A stretch of 39,805 nt of DNA from an uncultured Clostridia bacterium (GTDB lineage: Bacteria > Bacillota > Clostridia > TANB77 > CAG-508), in NCBI GenBank assembly GCA_934155165.1, contig CAKPGS010000007.1, positions 1-39,805 on the forward strand, written 5' to 3'. Shown here in pieces: positions 1 through 10,812 of this stretch. The notes beneath the pieces were generated by a model. It searched no databases and was not told the origin of the DNA. It saw only the letters and a list, made by a program, of their open reading frames with translations. The position numbers were made by a program, and so were the translations under genes. Position 1 is the stretch's first letter, and each line of letters opens with the position of its first letter.

Positions 1-144
1 TGGAGGATTTACATAGTTTGCAGAGTAGACGTTGGCTGTAGCAATGTTCAGAGCTCTGATAATTAACTCTCCACTTGTTCCCTCTGAGACTTCAAAGGTT
101 ATACCCTTTTCTGCCTCAAGCACAAATTTTTCATACCGTTTCAT
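1..144 (-). CDS. Unknown protein, 5' part only (runs off the left edge)
   Basis: A minus-strand frame opens with ATG at 144-142 behind a strong GGAGG ribosome site and stays open for 48 codons to the edge of the window. The peptide begins MKRYEKFVLEAEKGITFEVS and matches no family I recognise. Its codon use (CGG, CTG, GTG, GAG) is less AT-biased than that of the genes to the right, which hints at acquired DNA. Codon 3 is CGG followed by T, one of only two in-frame CGG codons in the window that do not sit at a frame break. Confidence 0.6.
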   Translation of the reverse strand, partial: MKRYEKFVLEAEKGITFEVSEGTSGELIIRALNIATANVYSANYVNPP

Positions 145-197
145 AGTTTATACCTCCTTATGCAATAAATTTCAACGGTTTCTATAAAACATTTTTG

Positions 198-237
198 TTT
201 TGCAATTTATGTTAACATATTTTGCAACATTTTGCAA
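198..237 (-). promoter_or_regulatory. Three TTTTGCAA direct repeats around a TGTTAACA palindrome
   Basis: Identical octamers TTTTGCAA lie at 198-205, 220-227 and 230-237, spaced 22 and 10 bases, so on the same helical face. A TGTTAACA palindrome lies at 210-217. They sit 54-93 bases upstream of the left-edge start codon, where an operator would be expected. The regulator is unknown. Confidence 0.35.
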
Positions 238-510
238 GTATCTCTTATTATTAGACGTCCTCTGCTACAATATCTGATATTAGAAATATAATAAAATGAC
301 AAATATATTTGTTTTGAAATACCGCGTAAGCGATCAAACGAGCAGTTACACCTGCGAGTGCGATTTGGAGCAATCTTCATTTTTTTAATTTATATATTAT
401 TAATGTAAATATATAAATTTAATTTTATATAGACAATATTTTACAACAATTATAATATTTCTTTATACATAATTATAATAAATTTATGAAATGACGAATG
501 CAATTGGAGG

Positions 511-527
511 GACGACCATTGGTCGTC
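511..527. repeat. Short hairpin repeat (GACGACCA / TGGTCGTC)
   Basis: Eight-base arms around a single central base, followed by a T-rich run. A related core, GGTGACCA/TGGTCGCC, lies at 12577-12593. It belongs to the dispersed intergenic hairpin family described in the findings. Confidence 0.55.
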
Positions 528-542
528 TTTTATATCTTTTTT

Positions 543-567
543 ATGGCGGTCAATGACCGCCGCTACA
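543..567 (+). repeat. Dispersed hairpin repeat, copy 1 (GGCGGTCA / TGACCGCC)
   Basis: A 25-base unit whose core is an eight-base-pair palindrome ending in GCTACA. It is identical to 893-917 and is found inverted at 29445-29469. Confidence 0.75.
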
Positions 568-732
568 ATTTTAAAATTTTATAATTTCTTTTAATACGTA
601 ATGCCGCCGAGGAATTGAATAAATTTCATTATAATTATGTTTTTATTATATTATAAATTTTTTATTGCGGGTCGTCGAGCATTTCGGAGTTGTTCGAACG
701 TATGTGAGATTACAAATCCGTTATACCTTTAG

Positions 733-763
733 GTGCGCCGCCCCCCTACAGCGTTCGACGTTA
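733..763 (+). repeat. Hairpin-repeat remnant with CGTTCGACGTT tail
   Basis: GC-rich segment ending CCCCCTACAGCGTTCGACGTT. The CCTACA plus CGTTnGACGTT tail is shared with the elements at 13596, 24053 and 24116. The left half has decayed. Confidence 0.55.
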
Positions 764-791
764 ATTTATTTGAATATTTTTAATCTTTTAT

Positions 792-870
792 AAAATCTGA
801 AAAATTCTAAAAATCAATATTTCGAATGTATTGAGCCGAGAAATATTTATTTTTAATTTTTTCAGATTTT
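792..870. repeat. Long AT-rich palindromic element, simple form
   Basis: Left arm 792-824 and right arm 837-870 form a long imperfect inverted repeat (TCTGAAAA...TATTTCG against CGAGAAATA...TTTTCAGA) around a 12-base centre. The same arms occur at 25814-25981, where a second palindrome occupies the centre. Confidence 0.7.
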
Positions 871-892
871 AATATTTAAAATTCCAAATAAC

Positions 893-917
893 ATGGCGGT
901 CAATGACCGCCGCTACA
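893..917 (+). repeat. Dispersed hairpin repeat, copy 2, supplies a stop codon
   Basis: Identical 25-base unit to 543-567. Read on the minus strand it begins TGTAGCGGCGG, and its TAG (915-913) is the stop codon of the glucan synthase gene. The element therefore fixes the end of that protein. Confidence 0.7.
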
Positions 918-3900
918 TTATTATTTCTACATTATTTATTCCAGAATTTTCTTCCAAAACAATTTCCTTTGTTTCAACTTCTTTTCCATTTAAAATAAAT
1001 TTTTCAACACCTGTATTTTTACCATTCGGATTTTTTATTTTTATATTATATACACTGTTTCCATATTTATACTTTATTGAGTATTCTTTCCATCCCTTTG
1101 GAATACATGGATTAAAAGTTAATATTTGCTTTTTATTTTCTATATTTCCTTTTATTTTCATTCCTAAAATATATTCTATTCCAGCTTTATACATCCAACT
1201 ACTTGAACCTGTGTACCAAGTCCAGCCACCTCTGCCTGCTAAATTTCCTGCTCCATATATATCTGCTGCAATTACATATGGTTCTACTTTATATTTTTTT
1301 GCTGTTTCTTTTGTTCGTGAATGTTCTATTGGATTTATCATTCTAAAATATTCCGTTGCTTTATCTCCAAAGCCTAACATTGCCTCTGCAATTATTGTCC
1401 ATATTGCTCCGGTGTGTGTATTGACCTCCATTTTCTCTTACTCCCGGCATATATGCTTTTATATATCCTGGTTCTAATTTGCTTTTATCAAATGGTGGAT
1501 CTAACAATTTTATTATAGAATTTTCTTTATCTATTAAATGATTTTCTAAGCTTTCCATAGATATATATTTTTTGTCATTATCTCCCGCTTCTGAAATTAC
1601 AGACCAAGCTTGTGCAATATTATCTATTCTGCATTCTTCGTTTTCTATACTTCCAAGAACATTTCCATCATCCATAAAAGCTCTTTTATACCATCTTCCA
1701 TCCCAAGCATTTTTGTTTAAGTTTCTTTTTAAAGTTTCTGCTTGCTTTCTGTATTCCTCTGCCTTTTCTTTATCTTCCTTTAAATCTAGTATTTTCGCAA
1801 ATCTATTTAATATTAAATATAAGAAAAATCCAAGCCATACACTTTCACCTTTTCCTTTTGGTCCAACTTCTGAAAATCCATCGTTCCAATCTCCAGAGCC
1901 AATTTTTGGTAAGCCATTTTCTCCAAAATTCAAACTTCTATCTATTGCTTTTATACAGTGGTTATATATGCTTTCTTTATCTTCAGTTTTTTCATATTTA
2001 TCATATCTTTCACTTGTGTTTTCATCTAATAATTCTCCCTGCAAGTATGGAACTTCTATATCTAAAATTTCTGTATCTCCTGTTACACCTATATATTCTG
2101 TGCACATATATGCAAGCCATAATAAATCATCCGAAAATTTAGTTCTAATTCCTCTTTCTGTTTCATCGTGCCACCAATGTTCTACATCTCCCTCAATAAA
2201 TTGATGAGCTGCATGTTTTATTATCTGATTTTTAATTATTTCTGGCTTAATATTCTTAAAACACAAAGTGTCTTGCAACTGGTCTCTAAAACCAAAGGCT
2301 CCTCCTGATTGATAATAACCTGTTCTTGCATATAATCTACATGATAAACTTTGATATAAAGCCCATCCATTTAATAATATATTTATAGATTCCATTGGTG
2401 TTTCAACTTGAATTTTTCCTAAAATATTATTCCATTTATTTTTTACATTTTGCAATTCTGTTTTACAATTACTTATATTTGTATATTTATAAACTATATC
2501 TTTTATATTAATTTTATTTTTTTCTTCTCCTAGTAAAATTGTAAGTTCCTTTTCTTCATATGCTTTAAGTTCTATTTCTAATTCTATAGCTGCACACGAA
2601 TTACTTCCTAGTCCACTTTCTTTATCTAGTTCTATTTTGTTTATTGCCTCTGGATTTGCAATATTTCCGCTTCCAATAAAGCTTTTCTTATTTCCTGTAA
2701 ACGATTTAATTTTTTCACTAACACCAATAAAAGCTATTTCATTTTTAAATTCTTCTGCATATAAATTTTTTAAAAATATAATATTACCATCTTTTTCTAC
2801 ATTAATATAACCATTAGATTTAAGTTCATCTTCACCTAAAACAGGTTTAATATAATAAATTAATTTTAGTTTTTTAGTTTCTGGCAAAGTATTTTTTATA
2901 TTTAGCACATTAATTTTTACACTTTCTTTATTTGGAACAAAAACAGTTAATTTTTGTTCTATTCCTAAACTAAAATGTTCATATTCAGCATAACCAAATC
3001 CATATTTAATATAATATTCGTTATTATCTGGACATGGTCTTGCTCCTAATGACCAATATTTTCCTGTTTGTGTGTCTTTTAAATAAATTATTTCTGAAGG
3101 AATATCTTGTGAAGGATTATTATTCCATGCTGTTATTCTATTCAATCTTGAATTTTTATTCCAAGTATAACCTCCTAAACCTTCTGTTACAACTGTTCCG
3201 AATTTTTCGTTTGCAATTATATGGCTCCAAGTTGTCGGCAAATTGTTTTCTTTATTTACTTTCAATACATACTCTTTGCCATCTTTAGTAAATGCACCAT
3301 ATTCATTATAGTATTTTAAATTTTCTAAATCATCTATTTGGTCTAGTTTATTTTCTCTTATAGTTTCATTTTCTAATACAATTTTTTCTGGTTTTTCCTC
3401 TGGAATATTTTTTAATAATTTTTTATATTCGTCTTCTAAATCTTTTAGTTGATTTTCTAAACTTCCCAAATGGCTATCTAATACAACATTTGCTCTAAAT
3501 TCTAATAAATGTAAATCTTCTTCTGATATTTCATTTGAATTAATTCTAAATATTCCTGCTTTTTGGTTTTTCATATATCCATAAGGGCTATTTAATATTA
3601 TGTTTTCTATTTCGTCTTGAACTTCTGAATTATAGCTGTATTCTTCATTATTTAATATTACTAATTCAAATTCTATATTTTTTATTTTTAAATACTCATA
3701 TGCCTTTAAAACTTCTTCTAGTACAAAACTATCATTTAATTCTTTAATTTTTACTAAAACAATTGGCAAATCGCCAGAAATACCAAACTTCCATAAATCA
3801 CTTTGAGAATACATACTATTATTTTTTATATAGTTTTTCTTTAATTCGTTTTGTACAATTAAAAGTGACATTAATTTTTTATAATCTTTTGTATCTGTTC

Positions 3901-6900
3901 CCTTTATTCCTAAATATCGTATTTCTTCCATAGACTTTAATTTTTCTAATTGAAAGTTTTTCTTTATTTTAGCTTGATTTTTATATTCGTTAACATACTT
4001 TTGAGCCTTTTCCTTTGTATCTGAAACTGCAATAATTAAATTTAAGTCTACTTCTTCTCCTGGCATTACTTTTAATGTTCTTTTTAATGCAATAATTGGT
4101 TCTGTAATTAGTCCCACTATTTTACTAAATGGCTTTGAATTTTTTATCATTTCTGGAAGTTGAATATTTCCTCTACCAAAGAACTTTTCCTTATCTAATT
4201 CATATTCTATGTCTCCTATTGTTTCATTTTCAGTAAATAATGTTGTTGCTAAAAATATTTTTTCAACATTTTTATCTCTTTGTCTTCTTTCTATTATTAT
4301 GTTGTCATTTTCAAATTCATTTCTTAAAAATAAATCATTAAATACTGGGTGTGAAATATCTTGTATTTGTGTAGATATAACCGGTTCAAAGCTTCCTGTA
4401 ACTTCTAAAATTTGTTCTCTGTTTCCTATATTTTTAATTTTTAAATTTCGTATTTCTATTGGTTCTTCTACATCTACTGTAGTATTTGCTGTTATTTCTA
4501 TATCTCCATCTTGTCTTACTATTTTTGTGCTATCTGGTGAAAATACTGTATTATATTTATCTGGTTTATCTAAAAAACTTGCATAATTTGCCATCCATAT
4601 TCTATTATCAGATATATTTTTTAAGTAAAAGAACATACCTTGAGCTTCATCTGCAGTTTGTTTGTATCTATTTATTATAATATTTTTGTATTTACTATAT
4701 CCCTCACCCTTTTGATTTGTAATAATAGAATAATTTTCATTTGAAATAACATTATATTCATCTATGGTTTCTATATTAGTAATTATCTCTTCATTATAAC
4801 TTTCGTAATCTTTATATTTTACTTTTACAGGTTTTACTTTTTTCTCTTTTGTAATAATCATATCTTCTGGCATTCTTTCTTGTAGTAAAATATCTATTGC
4901 TTCTATTTCTGGATTATCGTAAAATCTTTGCTGAAAAATATTGTTATTTATTAAATTATTTATTGAAAGCAATATTAAACTTTGATGATGTGCCATAAAT
5001 GTTTTTACTGGTTCACTTATTTTTCCTTTTTGCATTCTATTTCTTGTAAAATCTACCGCTTCATATAATCCATATTTACCTCTTGCCCCATATTCTTCCA
5101 TTAATTTTAAGTTTTTAATGGTTTCTTTTGGTTTGTAATTTATAGCTAAAACACTTCCATAGCTTGCTACTACTGCTTCATCTTCTAAACCTCTTTTTAA
5201 CCCTAGCCATGGTATTCCAAAGGCTTTATATTGGTAATTTGCATGCAAGTCTTTTACATTGAAGGCAGATTCCGAAATTCCCCATGGTATTCCTACATTT
5301 TTGCTATATATCATTTGACACATAATCATAAACTTACAAGATTCATCTAATAAACTTCCCTCATATTGATGAATATTTATTGTTGGCATTAAATATTCAA
5401 AAGCCGTTCCAGACCATGAAATAAGACCTTTGTGTTTATTTAAATTTGTAAGTGTTCTGCTTAAATTTCTCCAATGTTTTACTGGCACATCTCCTTTACT
5501 TATTGCTACTAAACTTGCTTGTCTTGCTTCTGAGGCTAACAAATCGTAATACGAATTTGTTAATTTATTTTCTTCAATGTTAAATCCTATCGAAAATAGT
5601 CCAACTTTATAGTCATAAAGCACCGCAAAGTTTGTTCTTTCTATTGTTTCATCTATTATATTTATCATTATATTTATTTTGTTTTTATATTTTTCTTCTG
5701 CTTCTAAATTAATTAAAAATTGCTTTACTACATATAAATAGCCAACAAAATTCCCACTGTCTACGGTTGAAACATATCTTGGTATCAGTGGTTGCAAGGT
5801 TTCTATGTTATACCAGTTATATAAATGTCCATTCCATTTTTGCAAAGAATTTATTGTGTTTAGCATTTTTTCTAATAAATTTATTGTATATTCTTTTGTT
5901 TCATATTTTAGGTCATAACTAGAAATTACTGCAAGCATTGCAAGTCCAATATTTGTTGATGATGTTCTATTTACAAATTTTTCTTTTCTTCCAATTTGAT
6001 AATTATCTGGTGGTAAATAGTTATTTTCTTCTGTTAGCGAATCTTTAAAATATTGCCAAGTTTCTCTTGCTATATTTTGTATATATTCTTTTTCATCTTT
6101 ATTTAATTTTTCTATTTGTGCATTGTTTTTTATTTCTTTACTTACTTCATATGCAAACCATGGAGATATTCCCCATATAATTCCTACCGAATAAAAGCTC
6201 CATAATTCAAGTGTTGTTTTGCTTGTGTATGCTAATATGAAACCAATAATTGCAAATAAAATATTCACCCACATATTAGTATAATATGAACCTAAACTTA
6301 CTTTTGAAAATCTTTCTGCTTCCTCAGATGTTGTCCACTCAAGCATATGCATTTTTGAAAAATGCTTTCTATATATTGTTTTTATTATTGCATTTAAAGA
6401 AATATATGCTTTGTTTGGAAAGAAGGAAAATGTTAAATATGCTCTTGTTATTATTCCTTTTATTCCAGAAATTTTTGGTGTGAAACTTTTGCTTGTTTCT
6501 TGACCATCTTTTTTAAATACTATTTTGTTTACTAATTCTAAAATCATTGGTGCCAAAATTGCTATAAGAACCGCCATTACAGGTGTACATATTCTTACAT
6601 TGAATTTTAATTTTATAACTATTGCCAATAATAATGATATTACACAAAAAATTTCTAATAAGCTTCTTCTTAGGTTATCTAATATCTTAAATTTCGACAA
6701 AAAGTTTAATGGATTTTTGTGCAATTTTCCGTTTTTGTCTTTTATGTTATTTAATAACCAACCTGTTATTTGCCAGTCTCCTCTAATCCACCTGTGTAGT
6801 CTACTTATAAAACTGTTATATTTATATGGGTAGCCATCCATAAGCATTATGTCTGTTGCAAGTCCACATCTTAAATAACTTCCTTCAAGCAAATCGTGGC

Positions 6901-9031
6901 TTAATACTGTGTTTTCTGGAATTTGATTTTCTAATACTTCTGAAAATACCTTTAAATTATAAATCCCTTTTCCTGTAAAAATTCCTTCATCAAAATTATC
7001 TTGGTATACATCTGAAATTGCATTTGTATATAAATCTGTTCCTCCGCTTCCTGCAAATATTTGTGTAAATAAAGATTTTCTACTTGCTTCTATATTTATT
7101 CCTACTTTTGGCTGAATAAGAGCATGACCTTTTACAACTGCTCCGTTTTTTACTTCTGGTTTATTTAGTATGTGTCCCATTGTTCCTATTAGTTTTTGTG
7201 CACTTTCTAGACTTAAATCTGTATCTGCATCTAAAGTTATTATATTTTTTATTTCTGGTATTTTTTCTTCTTCAATAGTATTTATTATAAAATCTGCTTT
7301 TTTATTTTTTAATAAATATTCATTAAATTGTGTTAATAAACCTCTTTTACGTTCCCACCCTAAATATGCATTTTCTTTTTCATTCCATCTTCTTTTTCTA
7401 TATAAAAAATAAAATATTTTTTTATTATATTTTTCATTTAATTTATCTACTAATTCTTTTCCTTTTTCTATGAGCTTTGCATCTATTTCTTCTACTTCGT
7501 TTTTAGTTGTTGTGCAATCTCCTAAAAGAGCAAAATATAAATTATCACTCCTGTTGGCTAAGTAATATACTTCTAATTTATGAATTATTTCTTCTACCTT
7601 TTTTTCACTATCTATTATTGTTGGTACTACAACAAAGGTTGACTCTTCTTCTGGTATTCCTTCACTATAATCCATTTTTGGCAATATTTTTGGTTTTACA
7701 ATTTTACCAAGTATATATTGTGTGCATTGCACAATAATTTCTGATACAGGTATAAATAGAAATATCGATAGTATTATTGCTATAAATAAATCTACTTTAT
7801 AGTAATTTTTCATTAGTGCTAGTGTTATAATAAGGCTTACAGCACTTATTCCATATACATATATTTTAGCTTTTAAGCTTTTACTAACTTCATTGTTTTT
7901 ATATCCTATTATTTTATATAAATTATTTTTTCCTTCTGAAATTAGATAATATCCTATATGTGAAGTTTTAGGATTATTTCCTTTTTGTGATAATTCTAAA
8001 GCCTTTTGAGCAATATATAACTCCGAAATTTTTGTTTTTTTAGAAATTTCTGAAATTACATTTCTATAATATTCTTTTGTTTCAAAATCCATTTTTTCGT
8101 ATATCCCAGCGGGGTCTTTTTTTAATATTTCTTCTACTCCATTTACATCTTCAAAAATTTCCAAGAAATTCATTCGTGCAAGTCTTTTTAAGGTTGTTAT
8201 ACTATTGGCCATTGAGAGTTTTTTTAGTGCAATATCATAATGTTCTTTCTTTATTACTTCAGATATTGTTGTTCCGCTTCTGTTTACTTGTTCTTCTAAA
8301 ACATCAAAAAAGTTTCTAGCTTTTCTTCCTGCTTTTTTTAACTTGTAAGATAAATATTCTATAAAAGGGTATTTTAACTCTCCATACCCTATCTTTGCCG
8401 TCTGAATTTTATTGTTTTGGCTACATATTAGCTCATTTTTGTTTTTATTTTCTACTAATCTTTCATATATATTTTCTGCTCTATATTTTTGAATTTGACT
8501 TGAATATATTTTTTCACATACTCGTGCAATATTTTCTATTAAACCAATTTTAAGAAATATGTTTATATTCCATATTTCTTCCATACTTAAACTTTTCTTT
8601 TTTTGATAAGCTTGTAATATATAATTCAAATTATAATTATCAACATTGTTTTCTGTAAAAGCTAAAATTTCGTAAGCCAACACATATATACGTGCATAAC
8701 CATTGTAAATTCCATTTGAAATTCCAACTAAATTTTTATATTTATTTAAACTAAGCTCTTTTTGAACACTTTTTACATTTTCTTCTATAATATAATAATT
8801 ATCTAAAAGCCATTCTCCAGCAGGATGTATGTTTATTTTCAACTTAACATGTTCATTTAGCAAATTATATACTCTTGTAATAAATTCAAAATTTTTAAGC
8901 ATATCGTTAACTGGATATGTTTGTATATCCGAATTTTTTGTAACAGAATTATCAGATGCAAACTTTTCAATGTATTCTTCTAATTTTTGTTTATCAAGAG
9001 CTATTCCATTAATATTTAAAATACCAAACAT
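913..9031 (-). CDS. ndvB: Cyclic beta-1,2-glucan synthase-like GT84/GH94 protein, read through one +1 frame break
   Basis: Family role: makes beta-1,2-glucan from UDP-glucose, cyclises it and shortens it by phosphorolysis. Visible order: N-terminal region 1-390; membrane segments about 390-445; glycosyltransferase about 455-760 with DAD at 601-603 and RLHRWIRGDW near 745; membrane segments about 790-850 and 920-980; glycoamylase-like (GH189-type cyclising) domain about 1015-1395; beta-sandwich and GH94 phosphorylase parts from about 1450, with GDWNDG (general acid Asp) near 2380. The frame is open to CGG codon 2541 at 1411-1409. Dropping one C there joins QYTH to GAIWTIIAEAM, as in the family, giving 2705 residues. 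Without the shift the last 165 residues are replaced by 16 unrelated ones. The start has AGGGAG upstream inside a structured leader. The stop lies in a dispersed repeat. The family is clear; product and activity are inferred. Confidence 0.88.
1408..1411 (-). other. +1 frame-break site 1: CGG-A in the glucan synthase
   Basis: Minus-strand reading is CAA TAC ACA CAC C GGA GCA ATA TGG. In the zero frame codon 2541 is CGG followed by A. Omitting the C gives Q-Y-T-H-G-A-I-W, which fits the GH94 family without gap or insertion. Confidence 0.8.
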
Positions 9032-9094
9032 TTAAAAACTTTCACTCCCTAAAATTTATGTATTTTAGGTTAGTTTTTCCATGTTTGGTATTTT
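9018..9094 (-). promoter_or_regulatory. Leader RNA structure covering the glucan-synthase start codon
   Basis: Plus-strand bases 9081-9094 and 9018-9031 are perfect 14-base complements (AAAATACCAAACAT on one side). In the mRNA the leader can therefore pair with the first 14 bases of the gene, including the ATG. Inside lies an eight-base-pair hairpin (9048-9055 with 9062-9069) whose 3' arm ends in the AGG of the AGGGAG ribosome site. Such nesting could hide the start. Whether it is a switch is inference. Confidence 0.5.
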
Positions 9095-9105
9095 TTATTC
9101 GCTAT

Positions 9106-9993
9106 TTATATTATCTTAAGTTGTTCATCATTTAATTTGGCATTTTTTACCCAAAATTCAACATTTGAATTATAATTTAATGTACATTGAATTTGTATTG
9201 TATCTCCTTTATTTATTTTTCCATTTTCCTCTGAAGAATATAATATTATGCTATTATTGTTAAATTCTATTTTGGAAGTTCCACTACATGTAAGATTATC
9301 TGAATCAAATCCTTCTGGAACTTCAAAACTAATTTTCCAGTTATCATAATTACTATTTTTGTTATTAATTGTAATTGTTACATTATAAGATGTTTCATTA
9401 TTACTAAGTGTTTGTATTGCTTCATATTTATATGTTGACAATAATTCTTCATTATTATTTATTTTTATTGCATCTGATATTATTTCTTCTTTTGTATTGT
9501 CTTTTTTGGTAAGTAACAAATGAATATAGTATGTTTTTTCTGCTTTAATTGTTGTTTGAACTGTTCCAGACATTTCTGTAACTGCTATAGCATCCGCAGT
9601 TAGCCAAATATTATCATCAACACCCATATAGTTTTTGTTATTATTAACTACAAATTTACAATTTTTTAAGTCTACATTTTCATCCAAAATATCTATTTGA
9701 GCAGTTGCATTTGCCTCTGAAACACTTGTATATTCAATATTTTCTCCATTCCACTTTATTTTAGCAGAATTGCTATTTAAATTTACATTATTTAATTTTT
9801 TCTCATTATAAATTTCATTTACAAAATTAACATCTTCACCATATTTATCTATAATTGTTGTGTCTGCATTTTTTTGTGCTTTATTTGCATTATTTGCAGA
9901 AACATAAATACCCATTAAAATTATAGTAAAAAATAACACAACCGTGAGAGTAACAACAGTTGCAGAACCTCTTTCGCTCTTGAATTTTTCCAT
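9106..9993 (-). CDS. Pilin-like membrane-anchored protein with CBM2-like C-terminus
   Basis: 295 residues. Residues 1-9 are charged (MEKFKSERG); 10-33 form one hydrophobic helix (SATVVTLTVVLFFTIILMG), like a pseudopilin or TadE-type anchor. The rest is Asn/Thr-rich and beta-strand-like. About residues 200-280 resemble a family-2 carbohydrate-binding fold: N-W-K-I-S-F followed by EFNNNSIILY and a G-D-T-I-Q-I segment. Start at 9993 has GGAGG six bases upstream and a good promoter at 10030-10058. It ends 75 bases before the glucan-synthase start, so the two are probably co-transcribed. The domain call is by pattern only. Confidence 0.6.
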   Translation of the reverse strand: MEKFKSERGSATVVTLTVVLFFTIILMGIYVSANNANKAQKNADTTIIDKYGEDVNFVNEIYNEKKLNNVNLNSNSAKIKWNGENIEYTSVSEANATAQIDILDENVDLKNCKFVVNNNKNYMGVDDNIWLTADAIAVTEMSGTVQTTIKAEKTYYIHLLLTKKDNTKEEIISDAIKINNNEELLSTYKYEAIQTLSNNETSYNVTITINNKNSNYDNWKISFEVPEGFDSDNLTCSGTSKIEFNNNSIILYSSEENGKINKGDTIQIQCTLNYNSNVEFWVKNAKLNDEQLKII

Positions 9994-10029
9994 AAATCCT
10001 CCATGTTTGACATTGATTTTTTCATTTTC

Positions 10030-10058
10030 ATTTTACACTATACAAATAAATTTTTCAA
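10030..10058 (-). promoter_or_regulatory. Sigma-A-type promoter for the pilin-like/glucan synthase unit
   Basis: Minus-strand TTGAAA (10058-10053), 17-base spacer, TAAAAT (10035-10030), about 37 bases upstream of the start at 9993. Confidence 0.6.
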
Positions 10059-10151
10059 GAAAAATAAATAATACTAATTTTAAACAAATAAATTATCTTC
10101 TTTATATTGAAAATTATGTTTAATTTTGTATTTATATAACTAAAATATTTC

Positions 10152-10180
10152 TTGACTTTGCACTGTTTTGGGCATATACT
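10152..10180 (+). promoter_or_regulatory. Sigma-A-type promoter of the por operon
   Basis: TTGACT (10152-10157), 17-base spacer, TATACT (10175-10180). Transcription should begin near 10187, which rules out the in-frame ATG at 10168 as the start of porG. Confidence 0.75.
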
Positions 10181-10209
10181 TAAATGAGTTTTTAAGGAGG
10201 TCTTACTTT

Positions 10210-10788
10210 ATGAAAGATTTAATTGAAATAAGATGGCACGGTAGAGGTGGTCAAGGTGCTAAAACTGCTTCTTTGCTTTTAGCTGATGCTGCTTTTAACA
10301 CTGGTAAATTTATTCAAGGTTTTCCTGAATATGGGCCTGAAAGAATGGGTGCCCCTATTACTGCTTATAATAGAATTAGTAATAAACCTATTACTGTTCA
10401 TAGCAATATTTATGAGCCAGATTATGTTGTAGTTGTAGATGATACTTTGCTTGAAAGTGTTGATGTTACTGCTGGTTTAAAACCAGATGGTGCAATTATT
10501 ATTAATACTACAAAATCTGCGGGCGTTCTTAAACAATTATTAAGCAATTATTCTGGTAGTATTTATACAATTGATGCAAGAAAAATTTCATTAGAAACTC
10601 TTGGAAAATATTTTCCAAATACTCCTATGCTTGCAGCTATTGTTAAAGTTAGCGCTATTATGAATGATGATGAGTTTTTAAACGATATGAAAGGTTCTTT
10701 TAAACATAAATTTGCTAAAAAGCCTGAGGTTATCGAAGGTAATATGAAAGCTATTGAAATGGCTTTAAAAGAAGTAAATAAAATTTAA
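10210..10788 (+). CDS. porG: Pyruvate/2-oxoacid:ferredoxin oxidoreductase, gamma subunit
   Basis: 192 residues. It carries the family opening IRWHGRGGQGAKTAS and the FPEYGPERMGAP segment of the 2-oxoacid oxidoreductase gamma subunit. With PorD, PorA and PorB it forms the cytoplasmic complex that decarboxylates pyruvate to acetyl-CoA and reduces ferredoxin, central to fermentative energy metabolism. I chose ATG 10210 because AAGGAGGT ends nine bases before it and the promoter overlaps the earlier ATG. The order gamma-delta-alpha-beta matches the four-subunit pyruvate enzymes of Thermotoga type. Pyruvate as substrate is inferred from subunit layout; other 2-oxoacids are possible. Confidence 0.92.
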   Translation: MKDLIEIRWHGRGGQGAKTASLLLADAAFNTGKFIQGFPEYGPERMGAPITAYNRISNKPITVHSNIYEPDYVVVVDDTLLESVDVTAGLKPDGAIIINTTKSAGVLKQLLSNYSGSIYTIDARKISLETLGKYFPNTPMLAAIVKVSAIMNDDEFLNDMKGSFKHKFAKKPEVIEGNMKAIEMALKEVNKI

Positions 10789-10812
10789 AATTACTTTAAA
10801 GGAAGTGTTGAA

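Larger units (their letters stand above)
145..912. other. 768-base intergenic stretch rich in repeats
   Basis: No gene is visible here. It holds the upstream region of the left-edge gene (TTTTGCAA repeats, about 198-237), a GC-richer block at 320-380 with an imperfect dyad, two short hairpins (511-527 and 543-567), a repeat remnant with a CGTTCGACGTT tail (733-763) and a long AT-rich palindrome (792-870). The density of repeats suggests a landing zone for small mobile repeat elements. Confidence 0.6.

Noticed and set aside
320..380. GC-richer block as a gene fragment or RNA gene
   Set aside because: I could find no open frame with a start, no tRNA cloverleaf and only an imperfect dyad; left as part of the intergenic stretch.
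511..567. Two neighbouring hairpins as a CRISPR array
   Set aside because: There are only two short, different palindromes with no regular spacers and no cas genes.
1412..1419. Slippage in an (AC)4 dinucleotide run as the cause of the glucan-synthase break
   Set aside because: It would restore frame but inserts a residue, and the other three sites have no such run. The common CGGA explanation is simpler.
893..1477. Plus-strand open frames opposite the glucan synthase and other large minus-strand genes
   Set aside because: They are Leu/Phe/Tyr-rich antisense shadows of AT-rich genes, without ribosome sites or family similarity.
10168..10209. Earlier in-frame ATG for porG
   Set aside because: It lies within the promoter and upstream of the AAGGAGGT site; the protein family starts at MKDLIEIRWHG.
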